Source of the DNA: Adiantum capillus-veneris | Taxonomy: Eukaryota; Streptophyta; Polypodiopsida; Polypodiales; Pteridaceae | Length of the DNA: 64,000 nucleotides | NCBI GenBank assembly: GCA_014529385.2 | Contig: CM043946.1 | Span: 40,059,558-40,123,557, forward strand | Reading direction: 5' to 3' | Shown: piece by piece, positions 1-9,961 of the stretch | Position numbering within the stretch: the stretch's first letter is position 1 | Layout: each line of letters begins with the position of its first letter | Position numbers and translations under genes: made by a program | Notes under the pieces: model-generated | Databases searched by the model: none | Told to the model about the DNA's origin: nothing | What the model saw: the letters and a program-made list of their open reading frames with translations, nothing else

Positions 1-1000
1 CTTTACCTGGTTGTTGGTCTCAGGTTTCATGTTGATCTTTGAGGGTATTTGTTCTTTTGTCTTTGTTGCCAGTGATTGCATGGCTTGCATTTGATCCTGA
101 TGGTCCTTTTGAGCAAAAGCTATCACCTGCTGTTCGTGTTCATGCTGGATTGTGACCGCCTGTGCTTTCCAGTCTATCTGGACATTGTATGCTTTTTGCC
201 AAGGTTGCCCTAGCATCATTGGTTGTTGTGTGCTTTCATCTGTCACCACATAGAATTTGTGTAGGTAAATATATTGATGTAACTGTATATGCAATATAAT
301 CCACCCTAATGTTTGCAATGGGTGTGATGTGCTACTTTCCAGCACTTGGGGAGTAGGATGAAGTTGATCTGTGACTTGGAGCTGTTGGTATAATCCGTAA
401 GAGATCAAATTTTCTTGAGCACCCGAATCGAGCAAGGCTGTTGATTCAACTTGATTGTTGCCCACCTTGACTGTAATTATTGGCTCTACAGTTTCCTCCT
501 CCAAGTTCATCCGTCGAATGGCATTGATTCTCAATCGTGATTTACTTTGTTGTTGTTGTCGCAGAAGCCGTCTTTTTGCAATGCGTTCTTGTGCTTCGGT
601 TTGAGCTTCCTCCCATACTGTCTCTTTATCCTTCATTCTTTGCTTTCCGTGATGAATTTGTTGGAGCATCTCCTGTGAGAGTGGTAGGTGATATCTCCTT
701 AGTCGACACCCACTAATCCAGTTTGGCATTTCTTCACCTGCTAATGTAGCAAGCTTGACAGCCCCACTTTGTGATAAATCATGAATCACAAATGGTCCCA
801 TCCCTCGCTTTTTAAGTTTCTTGGCATGTTGCTTCAAGGTATAAACAAGTACATAATCACCTGTTTTAAACTCTTTGGTACGCACATGTTTGTCAAAAAA
901 TTCCTTTTGTCTTCTCTTTTTAGCATAGATCGAAGCGACAGCTCGTAAGCGGAGTTCATCTAGCTTTACAAGATAGTTAATTCTTGAAGAGAGTTCATGC
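1..1000 (-). CDS. Element A pol 3' end: integrase C-terminus fused to a second retropepsin-like domain (partial)
   Basis: A frame stays open from about 1,000 to the window edge (over 330 codons, no stop). It begins with the integrase C-terminal region (FFDKHVRTKEF, DYVLVYTLKQH, RGMGPF). A basic, glutamine-rich, probably helical linker follows (positions about 510-690). The next domain has retropepsin hallmarks: LLDSGAQENLIS with the catalytic Asp codon at 427-429, then FYVVTDE, MMLGQPW (199-222) and IDW (169-180). This is separate from the normal protease at about 7,058, so the element encodes two. Element B has the same arrangement. The role is unknown: a second protease, a catalytically altered binding domain, or a domain of an extra ORF. 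The frame relative to the upstream integrase piece is shifted by two bases near 1,050. No stop is seen before the window edge. Confidence 0.8.
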
Positions 1001-1706
1001 CCTGTCCATTCCAAGCTTGTTGCTACTCGTAGAGTTGGGATTAAAAACTCTGGGTAGTATAGCATTTAGCCCAAACACCATGTTGTATGGTGTTGTTCCT
1101 ATTGAGGTTTTGTAAGCTACCCTGTATGCCCATAGTGTTGAGTGTAGCTGCTGATCCCAATCGGTCCTTGAATTTGACACTATTTTAGTGAGAACCGTAC
1201 ATAGTGTTTTATTCGTGGCCTCAGCTTGCCCATTGGCCTGTGGATGGTATGGTGCTGATTTCCTATGTATGACCATGAAATCCTCTAGTAGATATTCAAT
1301 GACTTCATTGAGGAAGTGTGTTCCACGGTCATTGACAATTTCTATTGGTAACCCATAACGTACAAAAACATGCTCATACAAAAATTGAGCCGTGGTGCGT
1401 GCATCAGCTTTTTGTGTTGCTTTGGCTTCGACCCATTTTGTGAGATAGACCATAGCCACAATGATATATTGGGTATGGGTGCGATATGCAGGGGATGATA
1501 TAGGTCCCACAAAATCAATGCCCCATTTTGCAAATGCCCTTGCCTCCATCATTGGCCTTGATGGCATCTCATCTCTTTTGATTGGTACCTTGGTGCGTTG
1601 ACATGCATCACAACGTTTGACAAACTCTTCGGCATCCATGTGCAATGTAGGCCACCAAATTCCTGCGGTTAAGACAATTTTTGTCGTCTTATCGCCCGAA
1701 AAATGG
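995..1706 (-). CDS. Element A integrase: second half of H2C2 module 2 plus DDE catalytic core (broken)
   Basis: The piece begins right after the insertion at 1,707. It carries the WWPTLHMD and CDACQRTK half of the second H2C2 zinc module. The catalytic core follows: WGIDFVGP (first Asp), NDRGTHF (second Asp) and QANGQAEATNK (Glu), then WAYRVAYKTSIGTTPYNMVFG. All three acidic residues are intact. The open frame nominally extends to 1,801, but its first ~30 codons are insertion sequence, not integrase. It ends in a frameshift: compared with element B, two bases are missing near 1,050, and the frame stops at 995. The piece is non-functional because the N-terminal zinc module is cut off. Confidence 0.9.
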
Positions 1707-3631
1707 TGAGAGGCGGAAGTGAAAAAAATAGACCCGGTGGCCTCTACACCAAGACTATGCACAATGGCCTCATCATGGGGAATACACAATAGGGGCACCA
1801 CCTAGCAAGATATGCGGCTAGGACGCATACATATACACAATGAAGCATGCATGGAAAACAATTTCAAGATCCACGCCCGAATGTGGAATGGGGTGGTCGG
1901 AGAATAAGGTGAGAGGAGTGGTGAGTGAGTGAGAATGGGCTCGCTATGCGTGCATGTAGTAAGGAAGATAACGAGGTCAGGGATACATGCAAGTATTCTC
2001 ACTTCTCATACAAAAGGTGGCGAATCCGCACACCTTAAGATGGAAGTAGCAAGATGATAGGAATATGAGAGAGAGAGAGAGTGTGTGTGTGTGGTGGCGA
2101 ATCCGCACACCTTAAAATAAGCAGAAAAAAAATGGCAAGGAACAAGCATATACCATACTCACAATGAGATGTATCCAAAGCGACACAAAGTATGGCACCA
2201 AGATGGAGTGTGTTGATTGCTTGCAAAAGATGAATACAATAGGTAGCGTATGGCAGGAAAATGAGAAGTAACAAGATCGTAGGAGGCATAATGGAGAGAT
2301 GGGAGTTGATGGCGAGGAATATCATGAGTGTGTCCACCCTTCTTCTTCTTGAAATTGTGCTTTCAACCCTTAATTACAAGTGGTGTGGAGGTGTGGTGCT
2401 CATCTTTTGTGCATGGTGATGGTGATGATGATGGTGTTGTGATTATGTGATTAGGGTTCATGCTACAAGCATGTAGCACAAGAGTGTGTATGGATAGGTG
2501 TGTGTGTGTGTGTGTTCTCTCCCCCCAAGTGAGCTCTCATGGCCTCCTTATATAGGGAAGGAGGGAAGGATTTAGCAATATTTCTATTTGAGGTGAGTGT
2601 CCCACTTTGGTGACTAGGAAAATGGGGTGCATGTGACTGTGGCTCCCATCTTGTCTCCTCATTATTTAAAATACCAAAGTCAATAGAGAGAGAAAAAGAG
2701 AGAATGTGGGTAGGATGTAGAGGATAGGAAATATTTACAATAGTCTAGCTTTGGATAGACATAAGCTTATTAGGGAGAGAAGAGAGAGGTAAGAAAATTA
2801 TAAGAGAGGTTGTCGAAGGTGGATATTTGTTGATGAGGATGGATCCTCCAAAAATGGTGATAGAATTACTCTAGACTAGCCAAGACCTCATTAAAAGAGG
2901 CTTGTCTCTTGTAATCATGCTTGAAGACTTGTAGAACCATAGCCATTCTAGAAGGAAGAAAAGTGGGGATGGCCTGTGTCACCATTACACGAGAAAACTG
3001 GGGTCCACTACAAAAATCATATCTCCGTGTTCATAACTCCAAAAATTCTGAAAAAAATTGAGCTAAAAGTTGAGATCACGAGCTACATCTTTCATGTTGA
3101 ACGCTCCTTCAGATTCGGGGTTCTTCTTTACTTAAAAAATTCAGCCAAATAATGTATTATTTATGGCTGCAAAAGTCTTTTGGTGGTCCCCTTTGAGTGG
3201 ACTTCTCTCTTGCCTTCAAGTGTAAGCTCCTTCATGTGTATGAAAACATGACCTAGAGTGTTGAAAAGATTGGCAATCATCTAGATGGAGGTATTATTGA
3301 AATTTGAAAGTGGGGTTGAGGTTTGAAAATGAAAACTAGTGAATAAAATATTTGGTAGAGTGGAATAATATACATACATGAAAAAAATATATTAGAAAAT
3401 ACTAGAATATATATATTTAATATTTTTAAGGTCAAAAGAGAGATCAACAAAGAAAGCTTACTTATTATTCTACATCGTGATTGATTAGCATAAGTATTAT
3501 TTATTTAATAAAGGCTAAAAAGTTTGTGAAAAAGGAAGAAAAAATCAAAAGTAGCTTATATAATGGGAAATATTTTGATAAAAGGGCAAAAATATATGGG
3601 GGGGTTCCCATGCGTGGAAAAACTTTCCTCA
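1707..3631 (+). mobile_element. 1.9-kb LTR-like insertion splitting the integrase of element A
   Basis: Comparison with element B shows 1.9 kb of extra DNA between the Gly-His and Phe codons of H2C2 module 2. The insert starts TGAGAGGCGG and ends TTTCCTCA. ATGG is repeated at 1,703-1,706 and 3,632-3,635 (AATGG if the final A is counted as target). A TATATA box at 2,549-2,554 lies in the plus orientation. There is no coding sequence, so a solo LTR is the best reading. Two copies of GGTGGCGAATCCGCACACCT (about 2,018 and 2,092) flank a GA/GT-rich spacer. An unrelated non-autonomous element with weak ends is the alternative. Confidence 0.65.
2549..2554 (+). promoter_or_regulatory. TATA box of the inserted LTR-like element
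   Basis: CTCCTTATATAGGGAAGG has the usual plant TATA context and sits about 840 bp into the insert, as expected for a U3/R boundary. Confidence 0.45.
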
Positions 3632-4381
3632 ATGGCCTCCACTTACTCCGCTATGTGCATGTTCTAGAATCAGCAGGTATTCGCTTTCACTTGCACAGAT
3701 TCTAAGTTGGTTGTCCTTTCCCCGTTTATAGAGTTGATTTCCAATTAACTGAAAGTCACGAGCTTCCAACTCTATAGCTTTCGCCCGTGCTCTTGTAATG
3801 TTCTCAGGGAATGTTCTATTGGTTAGGAAGTCAATGATGTATTGACTCCATGTAGGTGCTATGTTCACCCGAAACAAAGTTGCGTGATCCACTGGTCGTT
3901 TGGCACTACATACTGTACAATTGGTAACATAAGAATGTGTATCCGCATACATAGTTGGCCAATAAACCCCTAATTGTTTCAGTCTCTGGTGTGTTTTTAC
4001 TGTCGAACAATGAAATGCACAACCCTGGACATGTGCCTCTTCCAGGTAGCACTCGAATTCATCCGGATTTATACATAATCCTAGGATTAGGTCAGATTCA
4101 AGATGATACAGCCGTCCTGCTATCAACTGGAAGTTTTTTGTTTGTCGAATTGTTCGTTGTTTGGATCTACATCCTGTATTATCAAACTCACTTCCAAAGG
4201 AGAGAATGCTAACTATTTCCTGAGACCATTTGGGTACCATTTCAATGTTGAAAAGATAAGCATGTGGTATGTCATCATCTATCCCTTGAGGAGCTTCCTC
4301 GTTGTGTATTCTTGAAAGATGATCAGCTCGCAGATGGGTTTTCCCCTTTTTGACCACCACTGTGAAGTCAAATTCTATCAA
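3632..4381 (-). CDS. Element A pol: RNase H end, H2C2 module 1, first half of H2C2 module 2
   Basis: Begins in the RNase H C-terminus (EFDFTVVVKKGKTHLRADHLSR). Two similar blocks follow. Block 1 runs from FQLIAGRLY through EEAHVQGCAFHCSTVKTH and YWPTMYAD to NCTVC (3,900-4,045), a complete H2C2 zinc module. After a ~60-residue linker (WSQYIIDFLTNRTF, RARAKAIELEARD), block 2 starts FQLIGNQLY and reaches HAHSGVSGGH at 3,636, where the 1.9-kb insertion interrupts it; the rest of block 2 is at 1,591-1,706. Ordinary plant Ty3 elements have one such module. The first Met is internal; the true frame continues from the RT/RNase H piece, separated by a TAA at 4,445. Confidence 0.85.
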
Positions 4382-4444
4382 TATAATAAACCAGCGTACA
4401 ATTCTCCTTGTATTGCAAGGTTTATTTACTAGGTATAAAAGAGC

Positions 4445-5926
4445 TTAATGATCCATGAAGAACACAAATTTGTTTGCAAGCAAATAATGCCGAAATTTCT
4501 TTATAGCATAAATCATTCCTAACCCTTCCCTCTCGGTGGTTGTGTAGTTCTTTTCTGGACTGTTTAACTGTCGGCTCGCATAGCAAACTGGAAAATCCAT
4601 TGTTCCGTCTCCAGGTTGAGCTAGAATGCTTCCAATGGCATATGCTGAAGCATCAATGTGCACATGGAATATCTTGTCCCAATCTGGTGCCTTTAGCACA
4701 GGTACGGATATAAGGTTTTCCTTCAGCCTTTGGAATGAAGTTTCACACTCATGGGTCCATTCGAAATTGACTAGCAAACGATACAGAGGTTGTGCAATAA
4801 CCGCATACATGTAAATGAATCTTTGATAATATCCACAGTGCCCCATAAAGGATTGCACTTGTTTTGCATTAGTAGGCCTGGGCAGGTCTACAATGACTTT
4901 GACTTTGTCCAGGTCTGTGGTTATACCGTTTCTTGAGACAATGTGTCCTAAGATTCGTCGTTGCTTAACCATAAATACACACTTTTCCGGGTTTAGACAG
5001 ATTCGATATGTTCTGCACTTTTCAAAGACCTTTTGCAAATGGTCAATATGTTCCTCTCGTAGAAGAGAGTGTACACACAGGTCATCCATGTAAATTTCTA
5101 AGAATATTCTTAGGTATTCCTTGAAAGCGTGAGTCATTAACCTCTGGAAAGTGGCTGGTGCATTTGTTAAGCCAAATGGCATAACTCGATATGCATAAAT
5201 CCCCCATTCTGTGGCAAAAGCTGTTTTGTGTTGATCCTCCCTTGCTATTGCCAATTGGTTGTATCCTGAAAACCCATCCAAAAAGGAATAAGCCCGTTTC
5301 CCAGCCACTCGCTCAAGGACATGTTCTATAATTGGCAAGGGATAATTATCCCTTATGGTTGCCGCATTCACCTTTTTGAGGCTTACACACACTTGCAGTT
5401 TTCCATTCTTCTTGGGAGCTACCACTATGGATGAAACCCAATCTGTATGTTCAATTTCATAGATGAACTCAGCGTCCATCAGCTTATCAACCTTTTCTTT
5501 GATTCGCTTGGCAAATGTGTCATTATATGTATAACGACGTTGTTTGCTAGGTTTTGCATCCGATTTTAAAGGAATTGTATGTTGGCATATCAATGGATCA
5601 ACTCCTTTGAGGTCTTTATAGGACCAAGCGAACACATCTTTATACTTCGTGAGAAGTTGTGTTAGCTGTGCTTCCTCTTCAGGCTCTAAATCATTAGCTA
5701 TATAGACCGGCTGAGGCTTTTCACCTGGTTCTGCGAGGTCTATTCTTTTTGCATTTTCAGGCCCATCGTAAGATTCTTGGTTGGTTCTCTCCCGGATTGG
5801 TGGTGTCATGATGATTTTTCTATCCTGGATAGTAAATTTCCTATAGTGTGGTGGTACGTTCATGTTGCCCTTTTCAGACTCCCCTTTAGCATCACTATCC
5901 TCTTCAGTAGTCCATATCTCCCTCAA
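4445..5926 (-). CDS. Element A reverse transcriptase and RNase H
   Basis: 493 codons. The N-terminal part has DPLICQHTIPL, where the RT fingers begin. RT motifs follow in order: VVAPKKNGKLQVCVSLKKVN, FLDGFSGYNQ (catalytic Asp), [18 protein letters not shown] and YMDD (about residue 280). The Ty3-type RNase H then shows HVHIDASAYAIGSILAQ and YTTTEREGLGMIYAIKKFRHYLL. It ends FFMDH-stop, where relatives have a glutamine codon, so a single C-to-T change explains the TAA at 4,445. The first listed residue is a TTG; the frame is the same as that of the upstream protease piece, from which a TGA at 6,002 separates it, so the ancestral gag-pol was probably one frame. Confidence 0.93.
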   Translation of the reverse strand: MREIWTTEEDSDAKGESEKGNMNVPPHYRKFTIQDRKIIMTPPIRERTNQESYDGPENAKRIDLAEPGEKPQPVYIANDLEPEEEAQLTQLLTKYKDVFAWSYKDLKGVDPLICQHTIPLKSDAKPSKQRRYTYNDTFAKRIKEKVDKLMDAEFIYEIEHTDWVSSIVVAPKKNGKLQVCVSLKKVNAATIRDNYPLPIIEHVLERVAGKRAYSFLDGFSGYNQLAIAREDQHKTAFATEWGIYAYRVMPFGLTNAPATFQRLMTHAFKEYLRIFLEIYMDDLCVHSLLREEHIDHLQKVFEKCRTYRICLNPEKCVFMVKQRRILGHIVSRNGITTDLDKVKVIVDLPRPTNAKQVQSFMGHCGYYQRFIYMYAVIAQPLYRLLVNFEWTHECETSFQRLKENLISVPVLKAPDWDKIFHVHIDASAYAIGSILAQPGDGTMDFPVCYASRQLNSPEKNYTTTEREGLGMIYAIKKFRHYLLANKFVFFMDH

Positions 5927-6001
5927 AGACCGTTTCAGTTCTTGGTATTTCTGTTTACACTCCAGTTTGGTCCACTCTTGGTCTTTTGTTGGTTCTTTTT
6001 T

Positions 6002-8584
6002 TCATTTTTCAGATTTTTGTGATTTTGTTTCAGTCCTAGATTTTCTTTCTTGTTTTATTTCTTCTCGCGTTTGTTCTTTTTTATTTTCTGAGAATTTCCC
6101 TGATATTTGATCTTTCACACAATCCTCTGCTTTTACAAGCATCAAATAGTGAGTTTTACCTTTTATCCTGGGCATCAGGTTCTCTCTCGCTTTATTTCCC
6201 GCTCTTTTTCTCCTATAGCGTTCTTGGCGTCTAGGGTGTTGATTATCAAAATCATAAAACTTGATATTCTCGGCTTCATTCCCACGCTCACTGGAGGTGT
6301 CCGAACACTCATTATCTGCCTCATCATTTACTTCCAATTGTTCAGAAGAATTGTAAAACTCTTCAAGTTTTGGAGGTTCTACCGTCTCTCTTTCTGGCAC
6401 CACGCTTACCATGTAATAGGGTAGCACATCGTAACCATCCTTATCGCAAAATTTTGTTGTTGGACTGTCGGTAATGGTACAGACATCTAATGTTGCCAGT
6501 ATGTGTTCCCATTCTAGAGGCTCCAAGGCATCTTCAGGGAAGGATTCCGGAATATACTCCTTGTCCTCAATTGCTCTTTCTAAGATGCATTCCTCTTTCC
6601 TTAAGCTTCCACAATGTGAAGCTCCGCACATCCATAGCTCTTTTGGTTGCCCCAACCATGCTGGTAGTTCTGATCCTGCTATTGTAGCCAAATCAAACTC
6701 TTCCACCGGTGTTTGGTTTACATCTTTGTAACTATGGTCTTTCAGTTGTATTTTAGTTGTCGTCTCGCCATGTCTGAGGTATATGTGGTCATAACCCCAA
6801 TCTTGGACCATCTTCAGTTGTCGCATGAATGGTCGTCCCAAGATTATCTCATAATTGTTCTTTTTGTCGAAATCGACTATAGCAAATGTATGCTCATACT
6901 CGATCCCGCACGAAGTGACAATTACTTTTTCCAAGAGTCCGAGAGGCTTCTCCATGAAACCATCTGCCAACTGCAGCTTCATTCTGGTAGCCCTCAGAGC
7001 TGGTTTTCCCCATTTTTTCCAGATCTCCTTTGTGGCGATAGCAACTCTCGCTCCACTGTCAAGAATGGCTTTGGAAACTACTCCTTGGAATTCTACTGGT
7101 AGCGTCGTGTTTCCGTCTTCTCCCTCACAATATTCTCCAACCTTATTCAATGGTACCGGCCTAGTGTTTAGGTTAGGCCTGTCCAATTCCCTGATTCCTT
7201 CTTGTAGTTTCAAGGTGGGGTCTTTCACTCCAAATTTTTCTAGGCATTTTCCTACTGTGGTCCACATGTTTGGCCTTGGCCTTAGGAGTTCTGCTAACGT
7301 GATTGTGTATGCCACCGGGGTGGATAACAGCTCAATCAATCCTTGTGAATCCATCACCTTGTTAGAAGAAAGTCTTTGAGGTGGGATTGCTCTCACTTCC
7401 GACTTAGCTTCATATTCTCCTAGGTAAGAGGGTAAAGTTCTCAAAGAGTCTGGTTGGTTGTGCCCCGAACTAATAGATCCTTGGTCTCCCCCTTGTGAAT
7501 GTATCTCAAAGTTCATTTGTGATCTTGCCTCAAATTCTTCAATAGGAGGTAAGATCACGTTCTTTTTTTTTCTCAAGCTATTCATGTGGTCATTCATCCT
7601 ATTAGCCTCGTTGGCCTCTCTGATTTGCTTCCACAGATTATCTAGACCGTTACTGTCCTTTCCCATTTCTGCCAATATTTTAGGATGGACCCCGTCACTT
7701 GCCTCGTCGGTGGTATTTGGCTCTATGATAGGCTCTCCTCTGGACTCATATTCATTAGTGAGTCTTTCCTTTGTTTCCTCATGTTTCTCTAATGTTGGTT
7801 GGATAGGGGTTGGAACTGGCGCATCATGGCAATTTGCCGGTTTTCCCAACGGGTCTTCCATCAATGATTGAGCCGTCTCGATCATCTTTTTACACATATC
7901 CAACCTTTGTTTTTCTATTTCCGCATATGGGTATGTCATCCACCTTTGCTCCTGGGTCTGGGTTTTTTTAAGTCGAGCTTCATAAGCTTTTAGAAGCACA
8001 TCCAGCTGCTCGTTTATCTTGTCTGCTAGTACAGATCCTCCTGATCTTGCACTTTTGGGCTCAGCTATTTCCTTTGGTGCTATGGCTGCTGTGGTGTGTG
8101 AGCTTAGGCTAGCTAAATCTTCTAACCACTCCAATCTGTTCTTTGTATGTTTCAACTCATCGGATAGGGTTGTTTGCTCTCGTTCTTTCCTAGATTTCCT
8201 ACGCGCTTTTCTTGCTTTCCAAGTGATTTTCTGATTTTTCATTTCTGAACTTTGGGCATCTGTTTTTGGTTCTTCTATTATGGGTTCGTTCGTCCTTCTT
8301 TGGGCTTGGGCCCGGGTTACCGCCTGAACAGGTATGATTGTTTCATTTTCCGATACTCCACTGGAAGGTACTGTTTCCAACAGGTTCAAGGTTGTTTTTG
8401 CTCCTTTACTCGGGTTTTTAGGGCAATCGGGAATCAAATGAGTAATTCCACATTCTGGGCAATACGCGTTGACTCTAATGATTTCATCATGAGGACAGTC
8501 TCTCAACCAATGGTCTCCGCCACACTTGTAACAGGGGCCCTTGGGTTGTTGAGGTGCTCCTTGAGCTGCTCGTTGCTGGTAAAC
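6002..8584 (-). CDS. Element A gag C-terminus (two zinc knuckles), linker and retropepsin 1
   Basis: The frame is open from the codon after the TAG at 8,585. Two knuckles come first: CYKCGGDHWLRDC and CPECGITHLIPDC. Both are CX2CX3HX4C, one residue shorter than the usual CX2CX4HX4C. A long charged linker follows (WKARKARRKSRKEREQ, then probable helical segments and an acidic stretch). Retropepsin 1 has FQGVVSKAILDSGARVAIAT (catalytic Asp codon 7,058-7,060) and IILGRPFMRQLKMVQDWG near 6,840. About 270 residues with no recognised domain lead to the RT. The frame ends at an in-frame TGA. Element B has matching segments throughout. Confidence 0.85.
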   Translation of the reverse strand, partial: VYQQRAAQGAPQQPKGPCYKCGGDHWLRDCPHDEIIRVNAYCPECGITHLIPDCPKNPSKGAKTTLNLLETVPSSGVSENETIIPVQAVTRAQAQRRTNEPIIEEPKTDAQSSEMKNQKITWKARKARRKSRKEREQTTLSDELKHTKNRLEWLEDLASLSSHTTAAIAPKEIAEPKSARSGGSVLADKINEQLDVLLKAYEARLKKTQTQEQRWMTYPYAEIEKQRLDMCKKMIETAQSLMEDPLGKPANCHDAPVPTPIQPTLEKHEETKERLTNEYESRGEPIIEPNTTDEASDGVHPKILAEMGKDSNGLDNLWKQIREANEANRMNDHMNSLRKKKNVILPPIEEFEARSQMNFEIHSQGGDQGSISSGHNQPDSLRTLPSYLGEYEAKSEVRAIPPQRLSSNKVMDSQGLIELLSTPVAYTITLAELLRPRPNMWTTVGKCLEKFGVKDPTLKLQEGIRELDRPNLNTRPVPLNKVGEYCEGEDGNTTLPVEFQGVVSKAILDSGARVAIATKEIWKKWGKPALRATRMKLQLADGFMEKPLGLLEKVIVTSCGIEYEHTFAIVDFDKKNNYEIILGRPFMRQLKMVQDWGYDHIYLRHGETTTKIQLKDHSYKDVNQTPVEEFDLATIAGSELPAWLGQPKELWMCGASHCGSLRKEECILERAIEDKEYIPESFPEDALEPLEWEHILATLDVCTITDSPTTKFCDKDGYDVLPYYMVSVVPERETVEPPKLEEFYNSSEQLEVNDEADNECSDTSSERGNEAENIKFYDFDNQHPRRQERYRRKRAGNKARENLMPRIKGKTHYLMLVKAEDCVKDQISGKFSENKKEQTREEIKQERKSRTETKSQKSEK

Positions 8585-8947
8585 CTATTTCTGTCCGCCC
8601 ATGCCTCCATTGGCTATGAACAACAATGTTTGTTCATCTAAGCTATATCTTCCTTCTCCTGCGGCCTGTGCAGCAGTTGGAGGTCCTTGATTCCCTATCA
8701 TGCTCCATGGTTCTGGTGTCGAGGGTTCTTCCGGCGGATAATAGACAGGGTTCACCGCATATCCATTGGGATCCTCATAATATGCATGCATAGGCACCAA
8801 AGCCTTTTCTTCTGATTCAGTTACCGTTGGGGTGTATCTTACACCAACTGGTCGTAATCCTGGTAGGGGTGGTTGTTGCCCCAACACCGGTTGTGGTCTC
8901 TCTACACCTACAGGTCCTGGTAAGTTGCCTGCTTGATATCTAGGCAT
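8585..8947 (-). CDS. Element A gag, proline-rich segment before the knuckles
   Basis: Proline/glutamine-rich stretch (ERPQPVLGQQPPLPGLRP) followed by EPWSMIGNQGPP and a GRYSLDEQTLLFIANGG block that element B keeps. It ends at a TAG (8,585-8,587); element B has a serine codon at the aligned place, so the stop probably arose by mutation. A two-base slip in a GA run near 8,990 separates it from the preceding gag piece. Confidence 0.75.
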   Translation of the reverse strand: MPRYQAGNLPGPVGVERPQPVLGQQPPLPGLRPVGVRYTPTVTESEEKALVPMHAYYEDPNGYAVNPVYYPPEEPSTPEPWSMIGNQGPPTAAQAAGEGRYSLDEQTLLFIANGGMGGQK

Positions 8948-8967
8948 AGGTGGAACTTGAGGGGAAG

Positions 8968-9894
8968 CTACAGGAGCTTGGGGAGCATAAGGTCTCTCTC
9001 TCTCACATATCCCTTGTTATAGTAACATTCCTCGGTCCCATGGTTTGTCCATTTTTGTTCAATAGCACACCACTTGGGCTGTTTAGCCTGGGGTTTGGCA
9101 TACAAGTTGATCTTTTTTAGCACTTCATCTACGAGCTGCTCCTGATTTACCGCTATTTTTCCTTTCAGTGTTGTCTTGGAGGACTTGCTCCCACTTTGCT
9201 GTGAAGATGAATCGTCATCAAGGTCCTTGAACTCCCCTTCTTTGTAGACCGCACAATTGTTCACAAGGTACAAAGCTTCCTTGGTCAACTCATTCAACAT
9301 AGTGCTCCTCTTCATATGTAAGTCTTTCTGGAGATCTGCATTTATCAGTCCTCGGATGAATATCAACATAAGTCTGGACTGAGTTGGCAGTTCTTCAACA
9401 GGACAAAACTTTACCTTCCGTACAGATTCTCCATCTTTTTGTTTGAATTTATGGATTTGTGAGACGGTATTATGAGCTATTCCCCTTTGAGAGAATTCCT
9501 CAATAAACTCGTCAAACACTTCCTCCATCGACTCAAAGTCTCTACGTTCCACAGAGTCAAACCAAGTTGCAGCATCATCCTCTAGGGTTAGTCCAAACCC
9601 TGAGAATTGGGTAGGAAAGTCTAACACCTCTTCGGCTCTAATCACACGCACAAAGGCTGCTACATGATCTCTTGGGTCTTTGTTTCCTGTGTATTTCCTG
9701 TTTACCCATTTTTGCACTTGAGAAGGTCTAATTCTGCGATGGTCTACAAACCTCATCGGTGGATCACCCCGTCCAAGTCTATACCCCTCCTCAGGCCTTC
9801 TGTAATAGGCTAGTTCCTCGCCCAACGGTGCTCCTAAGCCATAATTTCCAACGGTTCTCGCGGGAGGTCGTCCTTCTCTTCGAACTCGTTCCAT
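8968..9894 (-). CDS. Element A gag (retrotransposon capsid domain)
   Basis: Contains the capsid-like core: VQKWVNRKYTGNKDPRDHV, LTLEDDAATWFDSVE, FDEFIEEFSQRG, VRKVKFCPVEELPTQSR and LTKEALYLVNN. This matches the plant retrotransposon gag domain pattern (helical, with an aromatic W-[FY] core). A KWCAIEQKWTNHGTEECYY segment near the C-terminus may bind metal (C, H, C). The ATG is probably internal to a longer gag that starts upstream at about 10,963. The last residues (LMLPKLL) are out of frame, after a GA-repeat slippage near 8,990. Confidence 0.85.
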   Translation of the reverse strand: MERVRREGRPPARTVGNYGLGAPLGEELAYYRRPEEGYRLGRGDPPMRFVDHRRIRPSQVQKWVNRKYTGNKDPRDHVAAFVRVIRAEEVLDFPTQFSGFGLTLEDDAATWFDSVERRDFESMEEVFDEFIEEFSQRGIAHNTVSQIHKFKQKDGESVRKVKFCPVEELPTQSRLMLIFIRGLINADLQKDLHMKRSTMLNELTKEALYLVNNCAVYKEGEFKDLDDDSSSQQSGSKSSKTTLKGKIAVNQEQLVDEVLKKINLYAKPQAKQPKWCAIEQKWTNHGTEECYYNKGYVRERDLMLPKLL

Positions 9895-9961
9895 GGGTGG
9901 TCCTCCAAGCTCGGTCGACCCTTGTGTCTTGCTCAGGGATTTGCAAGAACCCCCACAATAT

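Noticed and set aside
1-994. Env-like ORF after integrase, as in Athila
   Set aside because: The reading frame shows protease hallmarks and no signal peptide or membrane segment.
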